Notes: generated by a model from the sequence alone, not told the origin. A stretch of 64,000 bases of DNA from Macrocybe gigantea (GCA_011319805.1 SJRY01000125.1:1-64000), one strand, 5' to 3'. Positions 25,933-40,773 are shown, numbered from the stretch's first letter. Numbers and translations are program-made.

Positions 25933-27002
25933 TTGCTTCGTAAGCGGACTTGATTTATCCAAATTTCGCCCCGCAGTCAGCGCTGTCGAAGAGAAAGCGA
26001 TTCCAAGGGACTGTCGTGGTCGTGGATGGCTTGTAGTGAGAATCTGAGTAGGAAGTAGAGCTGGTTGCGGTGAAGGGATGGTAGAGTCTTTCCTGGCGTT
26101 GGCCCAGACGCGCCGCGGAGCGTAACGGTGCTTGAGTTCTTGATCATCACGCCGATCATCATTCTCTCCAGGGCGGCAGAGTCGGAATCTGACAGCGACG
26201 CAACAACCCTTCACGTGATCTGGGACCCTCATTGACCCACATTTTATCTTGATTTATACCATCCAGAGCGGTCTCTGAATCCCTAGTTCCTACTATATCG
26301 ACTTTCTTTGCATCTGAAGAGCCTGTGTGTTCTGAGTTTGGCATGACTGTGCTAGTTCTCGAATTCCCCGGCCGGTCTTTCAAAATCACCGGATAGATCT
26401 CCTGGCTTTCGCTATTCTTGTCTCGGACCGCCTACTGTAGGTAAAAGGGCTTCTTCGTGTCCCAGAATGACTGACGCCGCTCCACAACCGGAGGTAGGAA
26501 TCAGCACAGCTACATCTTTGCCTTGTTCGCAGCTGACAATTGTAGCCTGAGTTATGTATGGTCATCAAATTTTCCACCATGAACCGTGGTAGAGTATAAA
26601 ACATGTACGCGAAACATGTCTGCTCACTGTGACGCCTTCGGTCCTATCAGAGACATGTTTGGGAATAGTGCTTCGGAGGTTTCGGACGTGGAGTCATGAA
26701 CGCAGCAGACCAATTCATTTGCTTCACATATAAGGACGAGCTCCCAAAGTTGTGGAAGCGAAGGAAAGAATGAACACATGACGGGCGATGTGGGACATAG
26801 ACCGTCAATGAAAAGGTTCCCAGACATAACCGTATCGTGAATATACGCCATGTCCAAATGTGAGAGACTGTTCACAGAACCGTCGGCTAATATTGTTACG
26901 AACAAAAACGGTTAGGTCTAGCTATCATTCCTGCTCGACGTCGACCTTCCAGCTTGTCAAGATATCCACTGCTCCTGGAATCAAGCTTCGAAGCTACATG
27001 AG
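25933..27002. other. 1.1 kb upstream of two divergent genes
   Basis: Holds the promoters of the zinc-cluster factor (-) and the N2227-type methyltransferase (+). A 93-codon minus ORF (26624-26905) and a second frame reading GKDVAVLIPTSGCGAASV at about 26.45-26.5 kb are open, but I cannot join them into a gene. Confidence 0.4.
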
Positions 27003-28336
27003 TTGCACACTTTGATGTCAACTCTCCGCTACAATACCTCCGCATTTGATACCCTGCTAGCGTGTCTCATCCCACTAGCCGTATTCCTCGTCTTTCTGAG
27101 ATCGGCACCGCTGACGTGGAAAGATCTGCGTTCTCTCTTGTCGCTCGATGCCCTCAAGAAGCCATCGAGCGGGCCATTCTCGCTCGCACGAGCCCATCAA
27201 GCATACGCGCAGTACGTCCGACTGGCGTCGTACGAACTTCACAAGAAACGCGCGTCCTTCGGCAAGCTAGGCCCTGCGCACAGGCGCTTGGCCAACAAGA
27301 TCGGATACGGTCAGAAACTCGGCACGTTCAAAGAGGTGGTCGATCTCAACGCGACCGTTACGCGGAAAATCGCAGACCTCGCTGCGCGGGAGTTTGGCAT
27401 CGAGGATGCTGGCGGTGCGGTCGACCAAGGAGACGTGGGCAGAGTAGTGGAAGCTCTGAAGCACTTTGCGCGAGATTGGAGCGCTGAGGGCAAGGCAGAA
27501 CGAAAAAAGATATTCGAACCTGTTCTGGCTGTGCTCGCACAGGAGGATCCCACTGAAAGGCTCAAGAAGAAGGTTCTCATACCCGGATGTGGATTGGGAC
27601 GACTCGCATGGGAAATTGCGGAACTGGGTGCGTTCAGACTGCAACACTCATAGTCTTGCGTTAATCTCGTCATGAAGGGTATGATACGACTGCGAACGAA
27701 TTGTCCTACTTCATGATTCTGGCACTGCGTTTCCTGCTTTCTCCAGAGACGACAATGACAGTAGACCAACATACCGTCTACCCATTTGCGCACTGGTTTT
27801 CCCATCAGCGAAGCAACAACTCGACCTTCCGGCCGATACCTTTTCCGGACGTCATTCCGCGACTCTCACCCAAATTTCACCTTCTAGAGACGGACTTTTT
27901 CACGATACCCGTTCCAGCATCTACGCCCAAGAAATCGACGTTTTGGTCAAAATCTGATAGGACCAACCGGAAGCATACCCTTCAAAATACCAATTCCGGA
28001 TATGACTATATCGTCACCCTCTTTTTCCTGGATACCTCCGTCAACGTGATAGCGACGATCCAACATATTCATGCATTGCTCCGCCCTGGCGGGACGTGGA
28101 TCAATCTGGGCCCTCTACTGTGGATGTCTAGCGATCAGTCTAGGCTAGAGCTCAGCCTCGAAGAGGTCCTGGAAACTGTTCAAGAAGTTGGGTTCAAACT
28201 GCACGATAGAAAAGCGGGAGAGCACGACGACGTCCGATGCAGGCGCTCTATCGATTGCGAATATACCCGCGATGTCAACGCCATGATGAGTTGGATTTAC
28301 AAGGCTGAATTTTGGGTCGCCACTAAAACTGCATAG
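27003..28336 (+). CDS. Carnosine N-methyltransferase homologue (N2227 family)
   Basis: SAM-dependent methyltransferase related to CARNMT1/YNL092W. Fungal substrates are presumably small His-containing molecules, not known here. The N-terminus has one hydrophobic helix (FDTLLACLIPLAVFLVFL), suggesting membrane attachment, with an alternative Met at residue 5. Family motifs in order: AYAQYVRLASYELHKKR, LGPAHRRLANKIGYGQKL, VLIPGCGLGRLAWEIAELG (motif I), GYDTTANELSYFMILALRF, YPFAHWFSHQRS, YDYIVTLFFLDTSVNVIATI, LLRPGGTWINLGPLLW, and LEEVLETVQEVGFKL. One intron, 27628-27677, falls inside the glycine-rich loop. The reading is clean with no frameshift. It ends WIYKAEFWVATKTA. Confidence 0.93.
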
Positions 28337-28582
28337 CCGTGTTCGCAGAACGCCAGTGGCGTTGCGACACTCGCAACACTGGTGACCCATGGATATCCTT
28401 TGTCCAAAGGGATAAAAACAATGCCTTCCTCGCCTCATTATCATTGTCTCCCAATTTAGGAATTCAAACTGTTGTGGCCTATGATTAAGCTCCAACGGTA
28501 TAAACATGGGCGCTTATCGTTTGTCTCTCCATCAACGACGCCACCTGTGTAACCCCCCAGCTCTTCCACCAGTCTTTGCAAA

Positions 28583-28870
28583 ATGCAGACCTACACCTAC
28601 CACATCACTGAAACGTGCAAAATGGAGTTCTACACCAAATGGGAGTATGACGCGTTCCTCCAGCGCCACTACGAACAAGAGCTGAAGCGCAACAAGTCGC
28701 TGCGGCCCATTGCGGGGACTTTGCGTGTCGAGCGATACTTGAAAGCGCAGTCCACAACGAAGAAGGGCGAGGGCAACGCGTCGGCAGAGTCGGAGGACAA
28801 TACAGTGTGTCTTGTTGCTTTCGACACACTCTTTCTATGTTCTGACCATTAGATGCAGGTGTCTGAATGA
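28583..28870 (+). CDS. Small two-exon hypothetical protein, about 79 residues
   Basis: The ATG at 28583 opens MQTYTYHITETCKMEFYTKW, continuing with a charged helical segment (EYDAFLQRHYEQELKRNKSL) and a Gly/Glu/Ser-rich tail. A 48-nt intron at 28805-28852 (gtgtgt..ttag) joins to MQVSE and a stop at 28868-28870. Without splicing the frame runs into an unrelated hydrophobic end (CLVAFDTLFLC). It lies 250 bp after the carnosine methyltransferase stop on the same strand. I do not recognise it. No signal peptide or helix is seen in the spliced form. Confidence 0.45.
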
Positions 28871-29308
28871 AGTTGAACTCGAAATACGCGACTGCTGACC
28901 CAACCCGATCATTCCTTCGTTATTACATATCGGACGCGTGCTTTTTTGTTATTTGGTTTGTTGTGATAGTTCAGCACTGCGCGTCTGTTAAGACGATTAA
29001 TATCCAGTCACATAACTTCTCTGGTGTAATTACCCCGCATTAGAACTAGCTTATGTCATGGCTCAACGTTTTGACGGTCATCTACCAACTTGGTCGTTCA
29101 CCCAGCCGTTGCATGGATAAGCGGCCTTTCAGTCCGGACGAAACTTGCAGCTTGCAGGCCCGTCGGACCGCGCTCGACAATGTCCTCGATGTTCACGTGT
29201 CAAGGGGAAGCCAACGCAGATATTTCACCGAGGATCCGCCCATGAGCCAGAGAAGTGCTGATATATAAATTTCGAGAATGCGTAGATGACCGCTTGGCCG
29301 TGCCAACG
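28871..29308. promoter_or_regulatory. Upstream region of the GH28 gene
   Basis: No gene seen. The TATA box of the GH28 gene is within it. Confidence 0.45.
29262..29269 (+). promoter_or_regulatory. TATA box of the GH28 gene
   Basis: TATATAAA, 40 bp before the ATG at 29309. This leaves room for a very short leader, as is common in strongly induced secreted-enzyme genes. Confidence 0.55.
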
Positions 29309-31633
29309 ATGCACTTGTTAACGCTTTCAAGATCGTTGCTCTTTCTTGCTCACGCCGTCTCTACCGCGTCGGCGTGGGACACATTCATCGTCCCCACACT
29401 GTGGGCCAAGACGACACGCCCGGTCTGGTCTCTGCCATCAGCAACTTTACGAGCAATTCGACTATTTTGTTCCAGAGGGGCATCACCTACAACATCTTCA
29501 CACCAATCAAGTTTCCGACGCTGAGCAACGTGGAGATACGCATCGAAGGGAATTTGACTTACCCGACCGATATAGCAACTATTCAAGGTGAGCGTCCGGC
29601 CCGAGCCAAAGTCGATGAGACGTGAACAGACAGAATTTCAACCTCGTAATGTGCAGCTATTGTTGGATCATCTGTGAGTGATACGCATATATGGCTCTTT
29701 TTCTGCCCTCACCCAAAGCATAGAGTTTCCCTGGTGCATGGTCAACTATTTTGCCGTGCTCGGAGGAACTCCCGAGTTTACGCGCCCTCTGCTAGGCTCA
29801 CATTTAGTGGGGAAATAATGTCACGCTCCGCGGCTCTCTCGACCCCAAGTGGGGCTGGATCGATGGCCATGGCCAGGCGGTGCGTTCATGTGAATACACA
29901 CGTCGTGCAGCGCTACATATTTAAGCGCTTTTTGTTCGTTTCTAGTGGTGGACTGCCCAAAACCAAGTCAATCGTCCCCATGGAATCGCATTCAGCAAAA
30001 TATCCAACGGGGTGATCAGGGATATGAAGATATATCAAGCACGTCTGCTTCACATTTGGATTTTTCTCAGCATTTATACGCATATGATAGCCTGTCGCAT
30101 GGAATTTCGCTACGAGCGGTTCTTCTAATCTGCATGCGTTCAACAACAGGATACACGCCGTCTCGAACGACCCTTTGAACGTAGGTGTTCTCTATACCAT
30201 AGAGGAATAATTGGATGGCTGACTTCAGGATCGACCAGGCTTTTCCATTTAACACGTAAGTAACATGCCTGTCTCTATTTCCGAATTCATGTTTGAATGC
30301 CTATGACACAGTGACGGTAACCCCCCTCCCCCACCTGTTCTTGTTTTGTGCGTTTTACTCATCCCACGTTGAAGGATTCTCTGCTGGTGGCACGAATATG
30401 CTCTTTGAGGACAATTTCATTCAAAATGGCGACGATTGCATCACCGTCGGTAACGGCGCAAAGAACATTCACTTCAGGTGCGCGTTCGCGCTACTTGCGA
30501 TGACACTGGTTTATTTCTTCCTTTCTCAAGAAACTCGCACTGCGAGGGCGGCCATGGCCTCTCTATTGGGTCTCTTGGGAAGAACGGTCAAGTGGCGGAT
30601 GTCCAGAATGTCTTGTATGTCTCTGCACGGACGATGCTGGGCCTAAAGCTGACAAGCTGCCTTCTGACAGGATCGAGAACGTCTTCATGGTTGGTCACAT
30701 TCTCAAGTGATATAATTCGCATGCTTCATAGTTTGTGATAGAAAAACTCGTTGTACGGCGCCCGCTTCAAGAGCTGGACTGGTGGAAATGGCCTTGCCAG
30801 AAAGTATGCCTGAACCGATAATGGCGTTTTCGGTGTGCTTATGGACTGTCAAGTGTTACATGGAGGAATATCGTTTTCGAGAAGGTTCCGTTCCCCGTGA
30901 GTTTGCATCACATTATGGCGCGACGAGCGAACTCCTAACATATCATGGAATTGAGATTTACATCACGCAAAAGTAAGCGGTTGTTGCGCGCGCCAGGCTA
31001 TCGTAACCGAACTCATTCTTTTTTCTTCCCCAATAAGTTACTGGGACCAAGGAGTGAGCAACCTTCGTTCCAAGTTGGCCCGACACAACAATCGAACGCT
31101 TTCTTTGACGCAGGTCGGACCGCGACCCAATGCGACGACCACGAACAACACGCACGTCCAGGACTTTTTGTTCCAAAACTTTGCCGGAACGATCAACGAG
31201 TGAGCGTTTTCCGCGCTCGGGCTTCGGATCGTCGCGTCAGCGCTTACCGCCTCTTCGTCTCCAGCACCCCTGGCTACGTCGAGGGCTCGTGCGTCACCGA
31301 TCCGTGCTGGTACTTTGTTCCCGGTGCCACCGGGACAGAGGTCGCCATTTTCGACCTCTACCCGGAACTGGTGAGGGTGGTTTTTTTCCCCGTCATCTGA
31401 ACGCTTTCAATGAACGGGTTTCGTTGCTGTCTGCATAGCCACGAACATCATCGCAAAGGACATCCTCGCCACGACAGTGACCGGCGCGCCTGTCACCGTC
31501 ATGTGCAATGACACCACTGTCAGTTTGCTATCATTTCGGTATCAAAGAAATAATGACGCTCTCTCAGGTCACCAACGACATCGGCTTCAAATGCTGGAAT
31601 GGGCCGTTCGTCCGGACCAAAGCTGGGTTCTAG
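29309..31633 (+). CDS. GH28 glycoside hydrolase (exo-polygalacturonase/rhamnogalacturonase type)
   Basis: Secreted pectin-degrading right-handed beta-helix enzyme. The signal peptide is MHLLTLSRSLLFLAHAVSTA. Spliced blocks in order: TILFQRGITYNIFTPIKFPT, VEIRIEGNLTYPTDIATIQ, LDPKWGWIDGHGQ, FSAGGTNMLFEDNFIQNGDD (second Asp pair), CEGGHGLSIGSLGKNGQVAD (catalytic GHG), ARFKSWTGGNGLARN (R-x-K), EGSCVTDPCWYFVPGATG and VTNDIGFKCWNGPFVRTKAG. So the family Asp pair, GHG and RxK elements are all present. Many short introns interrupt it. One C is missing in the ccc run near 29397 and one G near 29816; both shift the frame in conserved sequence and look like read errors. The end is a stop at 31631-31633. 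It faces histone H3 tail to tail. Confidence 0.9.
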
Positions 31634-31922
31634 GCTCATACCTTGTAGTTCACTGATCCCGATATAACACGATTCTTGTGACTCACGGCCGACAGAGTTA
31701 GTAACGAGCATATATCATAGTTTACGGCGAATAGGTAAGCCTCAAAGTGGAGACCACCAGTGCAATAAATGATCATACAACATGTACAAGGTTGGTGCAA
31801 CCGACAGAGATCACATCACACAATAGCGACGGAATAGAGATAGAAAGAAAAGAAGGGAGACGATAGAAGGAAAATAGCGAAGAGGACGCCGAGGTCGATA
31901 GGAAATGTACGTGATTCGTAAA

Positions 31923-32662
<740 letters not shown>

Positions 32663-33395
32663 GGATAGAGCGTAGAAGGCGAATGTGTTAGCGGAGGTGA
32701 GGTAGTTGGAAGATCGACGGAGGAGCGCAAGTGGTGGGCGGGAAGAAAGAGGAGTGATGGGGGTGGGCAAAAACCAACTCGATACTTGTCTGACAACAAA
32801 AAAGCCCCCAGTTCTCACGGTCTTGGAATACGCACGAGCCACCAGAATCTGAGCACTTTCAGACTTGGAAGATTGGCCCTCGCGCATGTCGGGCGATTTT
32901 CACCTGTTTTTAATGCTTTTCTTCTCAAAGTTGGATGGGGGAGATCAGTTCTTTCATTGAGAGGTGTATAAAGGTGGTATCTGTGAGCAGATTGCTGCGA
33001 ATCTGGCACTACAAGTGTGTTGAAAACGAGAGGGCATTCAGATGTTTGCACCTGTCGACGGTCTGTGCGGGTGCGAGACACAAATAGATGCAAACACATG
33101 GCTCCGCCTCGGAGTCAGTCATTGTCATTGAGCACACATCCACTGAATTGAGATACACAGGTTGTGTTCAGTATTGATGTGAGAACACGCTTTCATGCAG
33201 AGATAATCTCTTTACTCCAACAGCAACTCAATTCCTTGTTTTTTTGGACTCTCTGCCTAGAACCCAAGCCCAGATAAGGTCTTACTCTGTCCAAGCCTAG
33301 ACCAAGCAGAATCTCGGTTTCATGTGATTACTAAGTTCATTCTATATTGGATAGAAATAGGGTTAGGGTTAGGACCATTTTGGGTCATAAAAAAA
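32663..33395. promoter_or_regulatory. Histone H3 upstream region
   Basis: No gene seen. It contains the H3 promoter and, at its right end, telomere-like repeats (33358-33373). Confidence 0.4.
33358..33373 (+). repeat. Short telomere-like repeat
   Basis: TAGGGTTAGGGTTAGG, nearly three units of TTAGGG. It stands alone within unique sequence, so it is an interstitial motif, not a telomere. Confidence 0.8.
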
Positions 33396-33563
33396 ATGGC
33401 CCGCCCAGCCAGAGTGGCCAAAGCAGGACAGGAAAATATTGAGACGGTGCATGAGCCGAAGCCCATACAAACCGCGGACACCCTCTGGGGACAGGGTCGC
33501 CGTGCTATGGAGGATCTCCACGGCCCACAAACCCAGGTATTTGAAGGGGCTTATGCCATCAAG
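33396..33563 (+). CDS. Hypothetical short ORF, possibly a first exon
   Basis: An ATG 22 bp after the telomere-like repeat opens MARPARVAKAGQENIETVHE, continuing with TADTLWGQGRRAMEDLHGP and VFEGAYAIK, then a good donor (gtaagt at 33564). I cannot find a convincing second exon. One candidate begins after ttttacag at about 33660. It is in the leader region of the phosphotransferase gene and might be part of a longer transcript. Confidence 0.3.
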
Positions 33564-33972
33564 GTAAGTATGAGTTGTTCAGATGGTTGCCGTCCAGTTT
33601 ATATAGACATGAAGAGTGCGCACGGACCACTGCAGTACTGTATCACATGATCATTTTACAGTGTTGCTCGTTGAGATGCTTCATCCCAGAAAATCTGTTG
33701 ATAATTCAAAGAACTGTTTTTACTGGAACTGTAAAAATATACGGTCAAAGATCCGATTGGGCATTCAGAAGAGTGTTCCGATTGGATGTCTCTTTTTACA
33801 CGTGCGTGTGGCCTTCCGAAAAGAGATGCAAACCAAATTTTCAAAAACGCCCGGATGTGCCACGTACCGATTCCCTCCCGTTGCACATATTCCTCCCTTC
33901 GCTTCGGCTGCACATAATACATAAAAATCTGTACGAAATTTCACGATTTGCAGACGACGTCGGTCGCAAAAT

Positions 33973-35925
33973 ATGGGCTACATCCCACAACGCTATCTCG
34001 AAAACCTAAAAAGATACTCTTACAAGGGCGTAGACAAGTCAGTTGCTCTCTGTTCCGCCAATGGAAGATGACGTTGAATCCCGCTTTCAGGTCGCTGGTC
34101 GCCAGATATGTCTTGAATCCGTTCTGGACGTGGTTCGTCACGCTATGGCCACTGTCCGTCGCGCCGAACATGGTATGTGACGCGGTGGTCCCGCGTTCAT
34201 TCGTTTCCCGTCCAAACTGGGCAGCTGAGAGGGCTACCGGCCAGATCACGCTCACGGGTCTGGCGATCGTCTTTATCAACTTCGCCACGATGCTGTACTA
34301 TGATCCGCTGTACCTCACCGAAAAAGGCGGGGCCGCCGGACCACCGCATTGGATGTATTTCACGTACGTCACCAAGCCTCGTCCTTCACGTCCTTCACCT
34401 TGTTCTCACTGTTCGGCCTGCGCGTTTTGTAAAGCTGGGCTCTTGGCCTGTTTGCCTATCAGACACTGGATGCCATCGACGGGTAGGTTCGAACGCACGG
34501 GCATGACCGCGCCCTGCTTTGCGTGCTGAAAACGCATCGGAACAGGAAACAGGCTAGGCGGACCGGCATGGCGGGACCTCTGGGCGAGATGTTTGATCAT
34601 GGCACGTCGCTTTTTTTTTTTACTTTGCACAAACCTCTATAGGCGAGGTCAGCTTTCTGACTCGTACCACACAGGATGCGACGCCTTGAATACCACTGTG
34701 AGAGACTCAACGGGTTAACCGGTATTCTTCGCCCGCTGCAAGCTGATGTTTTCAAAACAATGAACTCTTTTTTTTCTTCGTTCTTCGACCCTCCGCCTCC
34801 GTTTTTTTTTGGCTTCGCGTCTACCAGCTAGAAGTCGTGCTCGCATCGTACGCTCTCAATCTCGGTCGCTCATGGTGGACCGTCGCATCGCAGATCGCCA
34901 CGCTGGCCAACTTTTACTTGACGACCTGGGAGGAATACCATACAGGTGGGCGATCCTCGGGTCCTTGCACTTCAAACTCGTTGTGACATGACTCGAAAGG
35001 CACGCTATATCTCGGAGTGTTCTCAGGGCCCGTCGAAGGGATCCTGATGATCGTCGGAATCTACCTCCTCAGCGGCGCCTTTGGTAAACCAAAGTCATCT
35101 CTCACCCACTCGTCTGTTCATCCCTGATCTAGGACCGTCTTTCTGGGACCAAAAAATCTTCACCGTCACCCGGCTAGAACGCATATCCTTCTTCCAAAAG
35201 CTGCCCAATCTGCCTCTGAACGAGTCGTTCATGGTCTTTGCCGGTTTTGGTCTCGGCTTCAACATCATCGTGAGGCAAGTCAAGCACCTATAATCCTGAA
35301 CCGAAACTTATATCGCGCAGCTACATGAACGTGCGCAAAGCGACCAAGGCCAGCAATCGGCCCTCCGTCCGCCCCCTCCTCCTTCTCCTCCCCTTCCTCT
35401 TCTCCGCCGCGCTTCAGGTCGCCTGGCTCTCGCATCCCGAGTTCAACCATTCCGCGATCATCAACTCGGCCGTGTTCGTGCCCTTCCTCGGCGCGTGGGG
35501 CCTGCAGTTCTCGCATCAGGTCGGAAGGATGATCCTCGCGCACGTCGCCGGCATGCCCTTCCCTGTCTGGGACTGGATGTGGGTGTGGAGCGCCGTCGGG
35601 GCGGTGGACGCGAACCTCCCTAGGATCCTCGGACGGTGCGTGCTCGTCTCTCCCTTTCTTTGCTTCTCTTTCCTTCACCTCTTGAACAACGCTCACCCGC
35701 CCCACGCACAGAGCGCCCATCATCCAAAGCTCGATCTGGCACACGGCGCTCTTCGTATGGCTCACGCTGACCGTCTCGTTCTTCGTCTGGGCGCGCTTTT
35801 GCGCCCTCGTCATCCGCGACATAACCAACCTGCTCGGCATCGCGTGCTTCACCGTCCGCAAGCGTGACGAGCATGGCATCTGGCGGCACAAGGACGCCTT
35901 GGGCTCGGGCGAGAAGCAGTCGTGA
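33973..35925 (+). CDS. CDP-alcohol phosphotransferase (choline/ethanolamine phosphotransferase, Cpt1/Ept1)
   Basis: ER membrane enzyme that transfers phosphocholine or phosphoethanolamine from the CDP-alcohol to diacylglycerol, the last step of the Kennedy pathway. The ATG at 33973 gives MGYIPQRYLENLKRYSYKGV, the usual start. Then SLVARYVLNPFWTWFVTLWP, ITLTGLAIVFINFATMLYYD, TLDAIDG and KQARRTGMAGPLGEMFDHG, CDALNTT: the full D-G-x2-A-R-x8-G-x3-D-x3-D catalytic signature. WWTVASQIATLANFYLTTWE, GPSFWDQKIF, a helix-rich second half (RPLLLLLPFLFSAALQVAWL, WGLQFSHQVGRMILAH) and the soluble tail HGIWRHKDALGSGEKQS follow. Introns include 34038-34090, 34173-34254 and 34374-34434. The one after DHG appears to begin with GC (gcacgt, near 34599). 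The donor alcohol cannot be told from sequence. Confidence 0.93.
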
Positions 35926-36742
35926 CAGCCGGGGTTTGCTGCTGCGGTTCGTACTGCCTAGCGGCTGAAATGGAATTGAAGAGGAAAAAAAGAGGACGAA
36001 GGAGCATCTGGACTTTGCCTTTCGATTCCCGCATGCTCCCATGCCCACGGTTCTAAGATAGACAACATCTCGCATTGCGGAAACAACACCATACCACATG
36101 CACATGCATACCTTATCTTACGCCTTATATATACATATATTGACTTTTGACATATGCCTCACTTTTTTTTTCTTACCCAAAGTGCACGACGATTATTCGC
36201 GAGAATAACACCATGCTCTCAATTAGGGGAGCGGCGTGCCCCGACTTATGATGGCGGATTTTCACTAGACCAGTGAAGCCAGCCTACGAGTTGAAAGTAT
36301 CAGACATGATTCAGAAGAGCGTCTGCTGCAACGATGAGATCGTCGTCCTCTTCCACTCGCTTCCTGTTGTGAGAGGCAGCAGAAGCGCCTCAGAATGTCG
36401 CACCTGTAGGGTTCGACCTCAACTTTCACATACCCGCACGTCAGAGAGATATAATGCAGGCCCGTGCGAGCTTACTGAATGCCCGTATCTTGAATGCCAT
36501 GGACAATCGCCCAAGACTTAACCAGCAGCAAAAAGACTATCGAATAACTTCCCAGTCTCTCCCCCTGGTGCGCAATTCCGTTACGGACGATAATCAACCA
36601 CGATCATGACCGACGTTGTACCCATATCATGGCTTGGATGGCAAACTTCGTCACACCAGTTTTCCTGTAAAATCGTGTATATCGAATAGTGTGTACATTG
36701 GTGCAGACCTTATATTATTTGTATTTCCTTCACAATTCCGGA
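35926..36742. other. Convergent intergenic region
   Basis: Between the 3' ends of the phosphotransferase (+) and the aminopeptidase (-). AT-rich patches (near 36120-36145 and 36660-36725) suit polyadenylation. No gene seen. Confidence 0.5.
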
Positions 36743-39227
<2,485 letters not shown>

Positions 39228-39310
39228 GGTGTGGGAGGAGATGCGATGGGCAATCGATCGCAGTCGAATCGACCCAAGTCGTGAAATCATCTCCACAAGG
39301 TCACAAGACA

Positions 39311-39343
39311 GGTCAAAAAAGGTCAAAAATCAAAAAATCAAAA
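39311..39343 (+). repeat. A-rich short direct repeats upstream of the aminopeptidase
   Basis: Repeats of ggtcaaaaa and atcaaaaa in tandem, about 90-115 bp before the aminopeptidase ATG (minus strand: TTTTTGACC, TTTTTGAT). They could be promoter elements or simple slippage. Confidence 0.4.
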
Positions 39344-39355
39344 TGAAAGCTGCCA

Positions 39356-39369
39356 ACCCCTAACCCTAA
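39356..39369 (-). repeat. Short telomere-like repeat upstream of the aminopeptidase
   Basis: ACCCCTAACCCTAA on the plus strand, that is TTAGGGTTAGGGGT on the gene's strand, about 130 bp before the aminopeptidase ATG. Same motif as at 33358, opposite orientation. Confidence 0.7.
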
Positions 39370-40110
39370 TAGCCTCGGTCTATTTATATCGTCTTGCGCT
39401 CTTGCCTTTTGTGGACACTGCACTTGAATGTCTCTGTCCAGACGGAAGTAAAAAAAAAAAAGGTATGCATATATTTGCAAACGAAGCAGTGAATACAGGA
39501 ACTGATGTACAGATCTATCTACTATTTCAACAGCAGAGCGGAAAAAAGTTCAACTATATACGGGGGTGAAACGTATCACTGTTCAGTCCGCGGTCTGGGG
39601 GGACGAGGCGAGAAGCACAAGTGGGGAATGTCGCTGTATATGATGAGGGAGAAAAAAATCAATCAGAAACTGTTGGTATGACTCGACGAGCGGGCGAATG
39701 TCCTCCAGAAAAGATCAAGTTCGATGGTCGAAAAAGGGAACACATGTCAATTAATCAGGTTCAATCGCAGTCTTCGATTCAGTCTTGCCGCCATTTTGAG
39801 TCATCCTGACTCAACCCCGAGACGGAACAGAAAAAAAAATCCTGTGTCTGTGACTGGGTAAATGTTGTTGGTCGTTTGCGGGCGGCTCGCGTGTTCGGCC
39901 ATTGTGGGGCAGAAGCACCAGGGCACCATGCAGGAAAAGGCACAAGCGCAGGTCTGTCAACACAGAACCGAAAAGCCCAGTCAGAAAACCGTTCTAGGCG
40001 CCACTAAGCTCGTAAAAGCAACCCACTTGGAGATAAAAAATTTTCCAGGCAACGAGATTCTGTGAATTTACGCAGCAGGCTCGGCAGAAATTGCGGGGGG
40101 GGAAGGGCAT
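39370..40110. other. Intergenic between bZIP 3' end and aminopeptidase promoter
   Basis: No coding signal. A run of 12 A near 39450 and a G run near 40097 are the only notable features. Confidence 0.45.
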
Positions 40111-40671
40111 TTAGTCACGAAACTCGGGACAGATGATCCCATGGCTGGTGAGGAGCTGTCTGAGGGTGAGAGCCCTCGTTTTCCAGATCTCGCGCTCCCG
40201 CGTCAGGCGCTCGACCGTCTCCTCAAGGCGTTGCAGGTTCATCAGCTTGCGTTTGCGGCTGCGACGGGCAGCCAGCGTGTTCTGGCGACGTTTCCACTCG
40301 ATCTTCTCTTGGTCAGTCGCGTTCGAGGCCGGCGGCTCCTCCGTCAGCTCGTCCTCCTCTTCCTCGCTTGGCGGCGTGTGATTCCGCATCTTTGCAAAGA
40401 ACGCAGGAACATCCTTGCGTGACGTCGCCGACGGCGTCACGTACCGCCGCGGCTGGGTGGGCGCGTCCAGGGGAATGAGCGAGTCAGGGTTCGGCTTGCG
40501 CGAGGTCGAGGGTCGCCGCAGTGCCGAGTATGACTCGAGCGGCATCTGGTTCGTGCTCGCCTCGGTGTATGGGTTAGCGGCATAGTAGGAAGTGGGTGAG
40601 GTCATGGGGGCAGAGGTGGCCTGGGGATTGTAGGTGTAGTTGAAGGTACCGTTCGGGTAACCAGTCTGCAT
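40111..40671 (-). CDS. bZIP transcription factor, Gcn4/Cpc1 type
   Basis: Likely regulator of amino-acid starvation genes. A single exon of 186 codons, MQTGYPNGTFNYTYNPQATS to ICPEFRD. The basic region QEKIEWKRRQNTLAARRSRK has the Asn-x7-Arg signature and closely follows Gcn4 (N-T-x-A-A-R-R-S-R). The zipper follows with heptad Leu/Val in NLQRLEETVERLTREREIW. An acidic patch (PSEEEEDELTEEPP) lies before the basic region. I chose the ATG at 40671 because a TATA box sits about 95 bp upstream; the in-frame extension to 40863 would start upstream of that box. The leader from the TATA box to the ATG contains no upstream ATG, unlike yeast GCN4 and Neurospora cpc-1, whose translation depends on upstream ORFs. 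Confidence 0.88.
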   Translation of the reverse strand: MQTGYPNGTFNYTYNPQATSAPMTSPTSYYAANPYTEASTNQMPLESYSALRRPSTSRKPNPDSLIPLDAPTQPRRYVTPSATSRKDVPAFFAKMRNHTPPSEEEEDELTEEPPASNATDQEKIEWKRRQNTLAARRSRKRKLMNLQRLEETVERLTREREIWKTRALTLRQLLTSHGIICPEFRD

Positions 40672-40765
40672 TTTATGAGAGCTTTTTGGGATGTTCTCCT
40701 TTGTGCTGGATACGGAAGAAAGGAAACTGCAGATGATGCAATAACGGAAGTATTCGACGGATGGG

Positions 40766-40773
40766 CTTTTATA
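40766..40773 (-). promoter_or_regulatory. TATA box of the bZIP gene
   Basis: TATAAAAG on the minus strand, 95 bp upstream of the ATG. A leader of about 60-65 nt is expected. Confidence 0.6.

Noticed and set aside
33358..33373. Chromosome end or telomere
   Set aside because: Fewer than three units, flanked on both sides by unique genic sequence.
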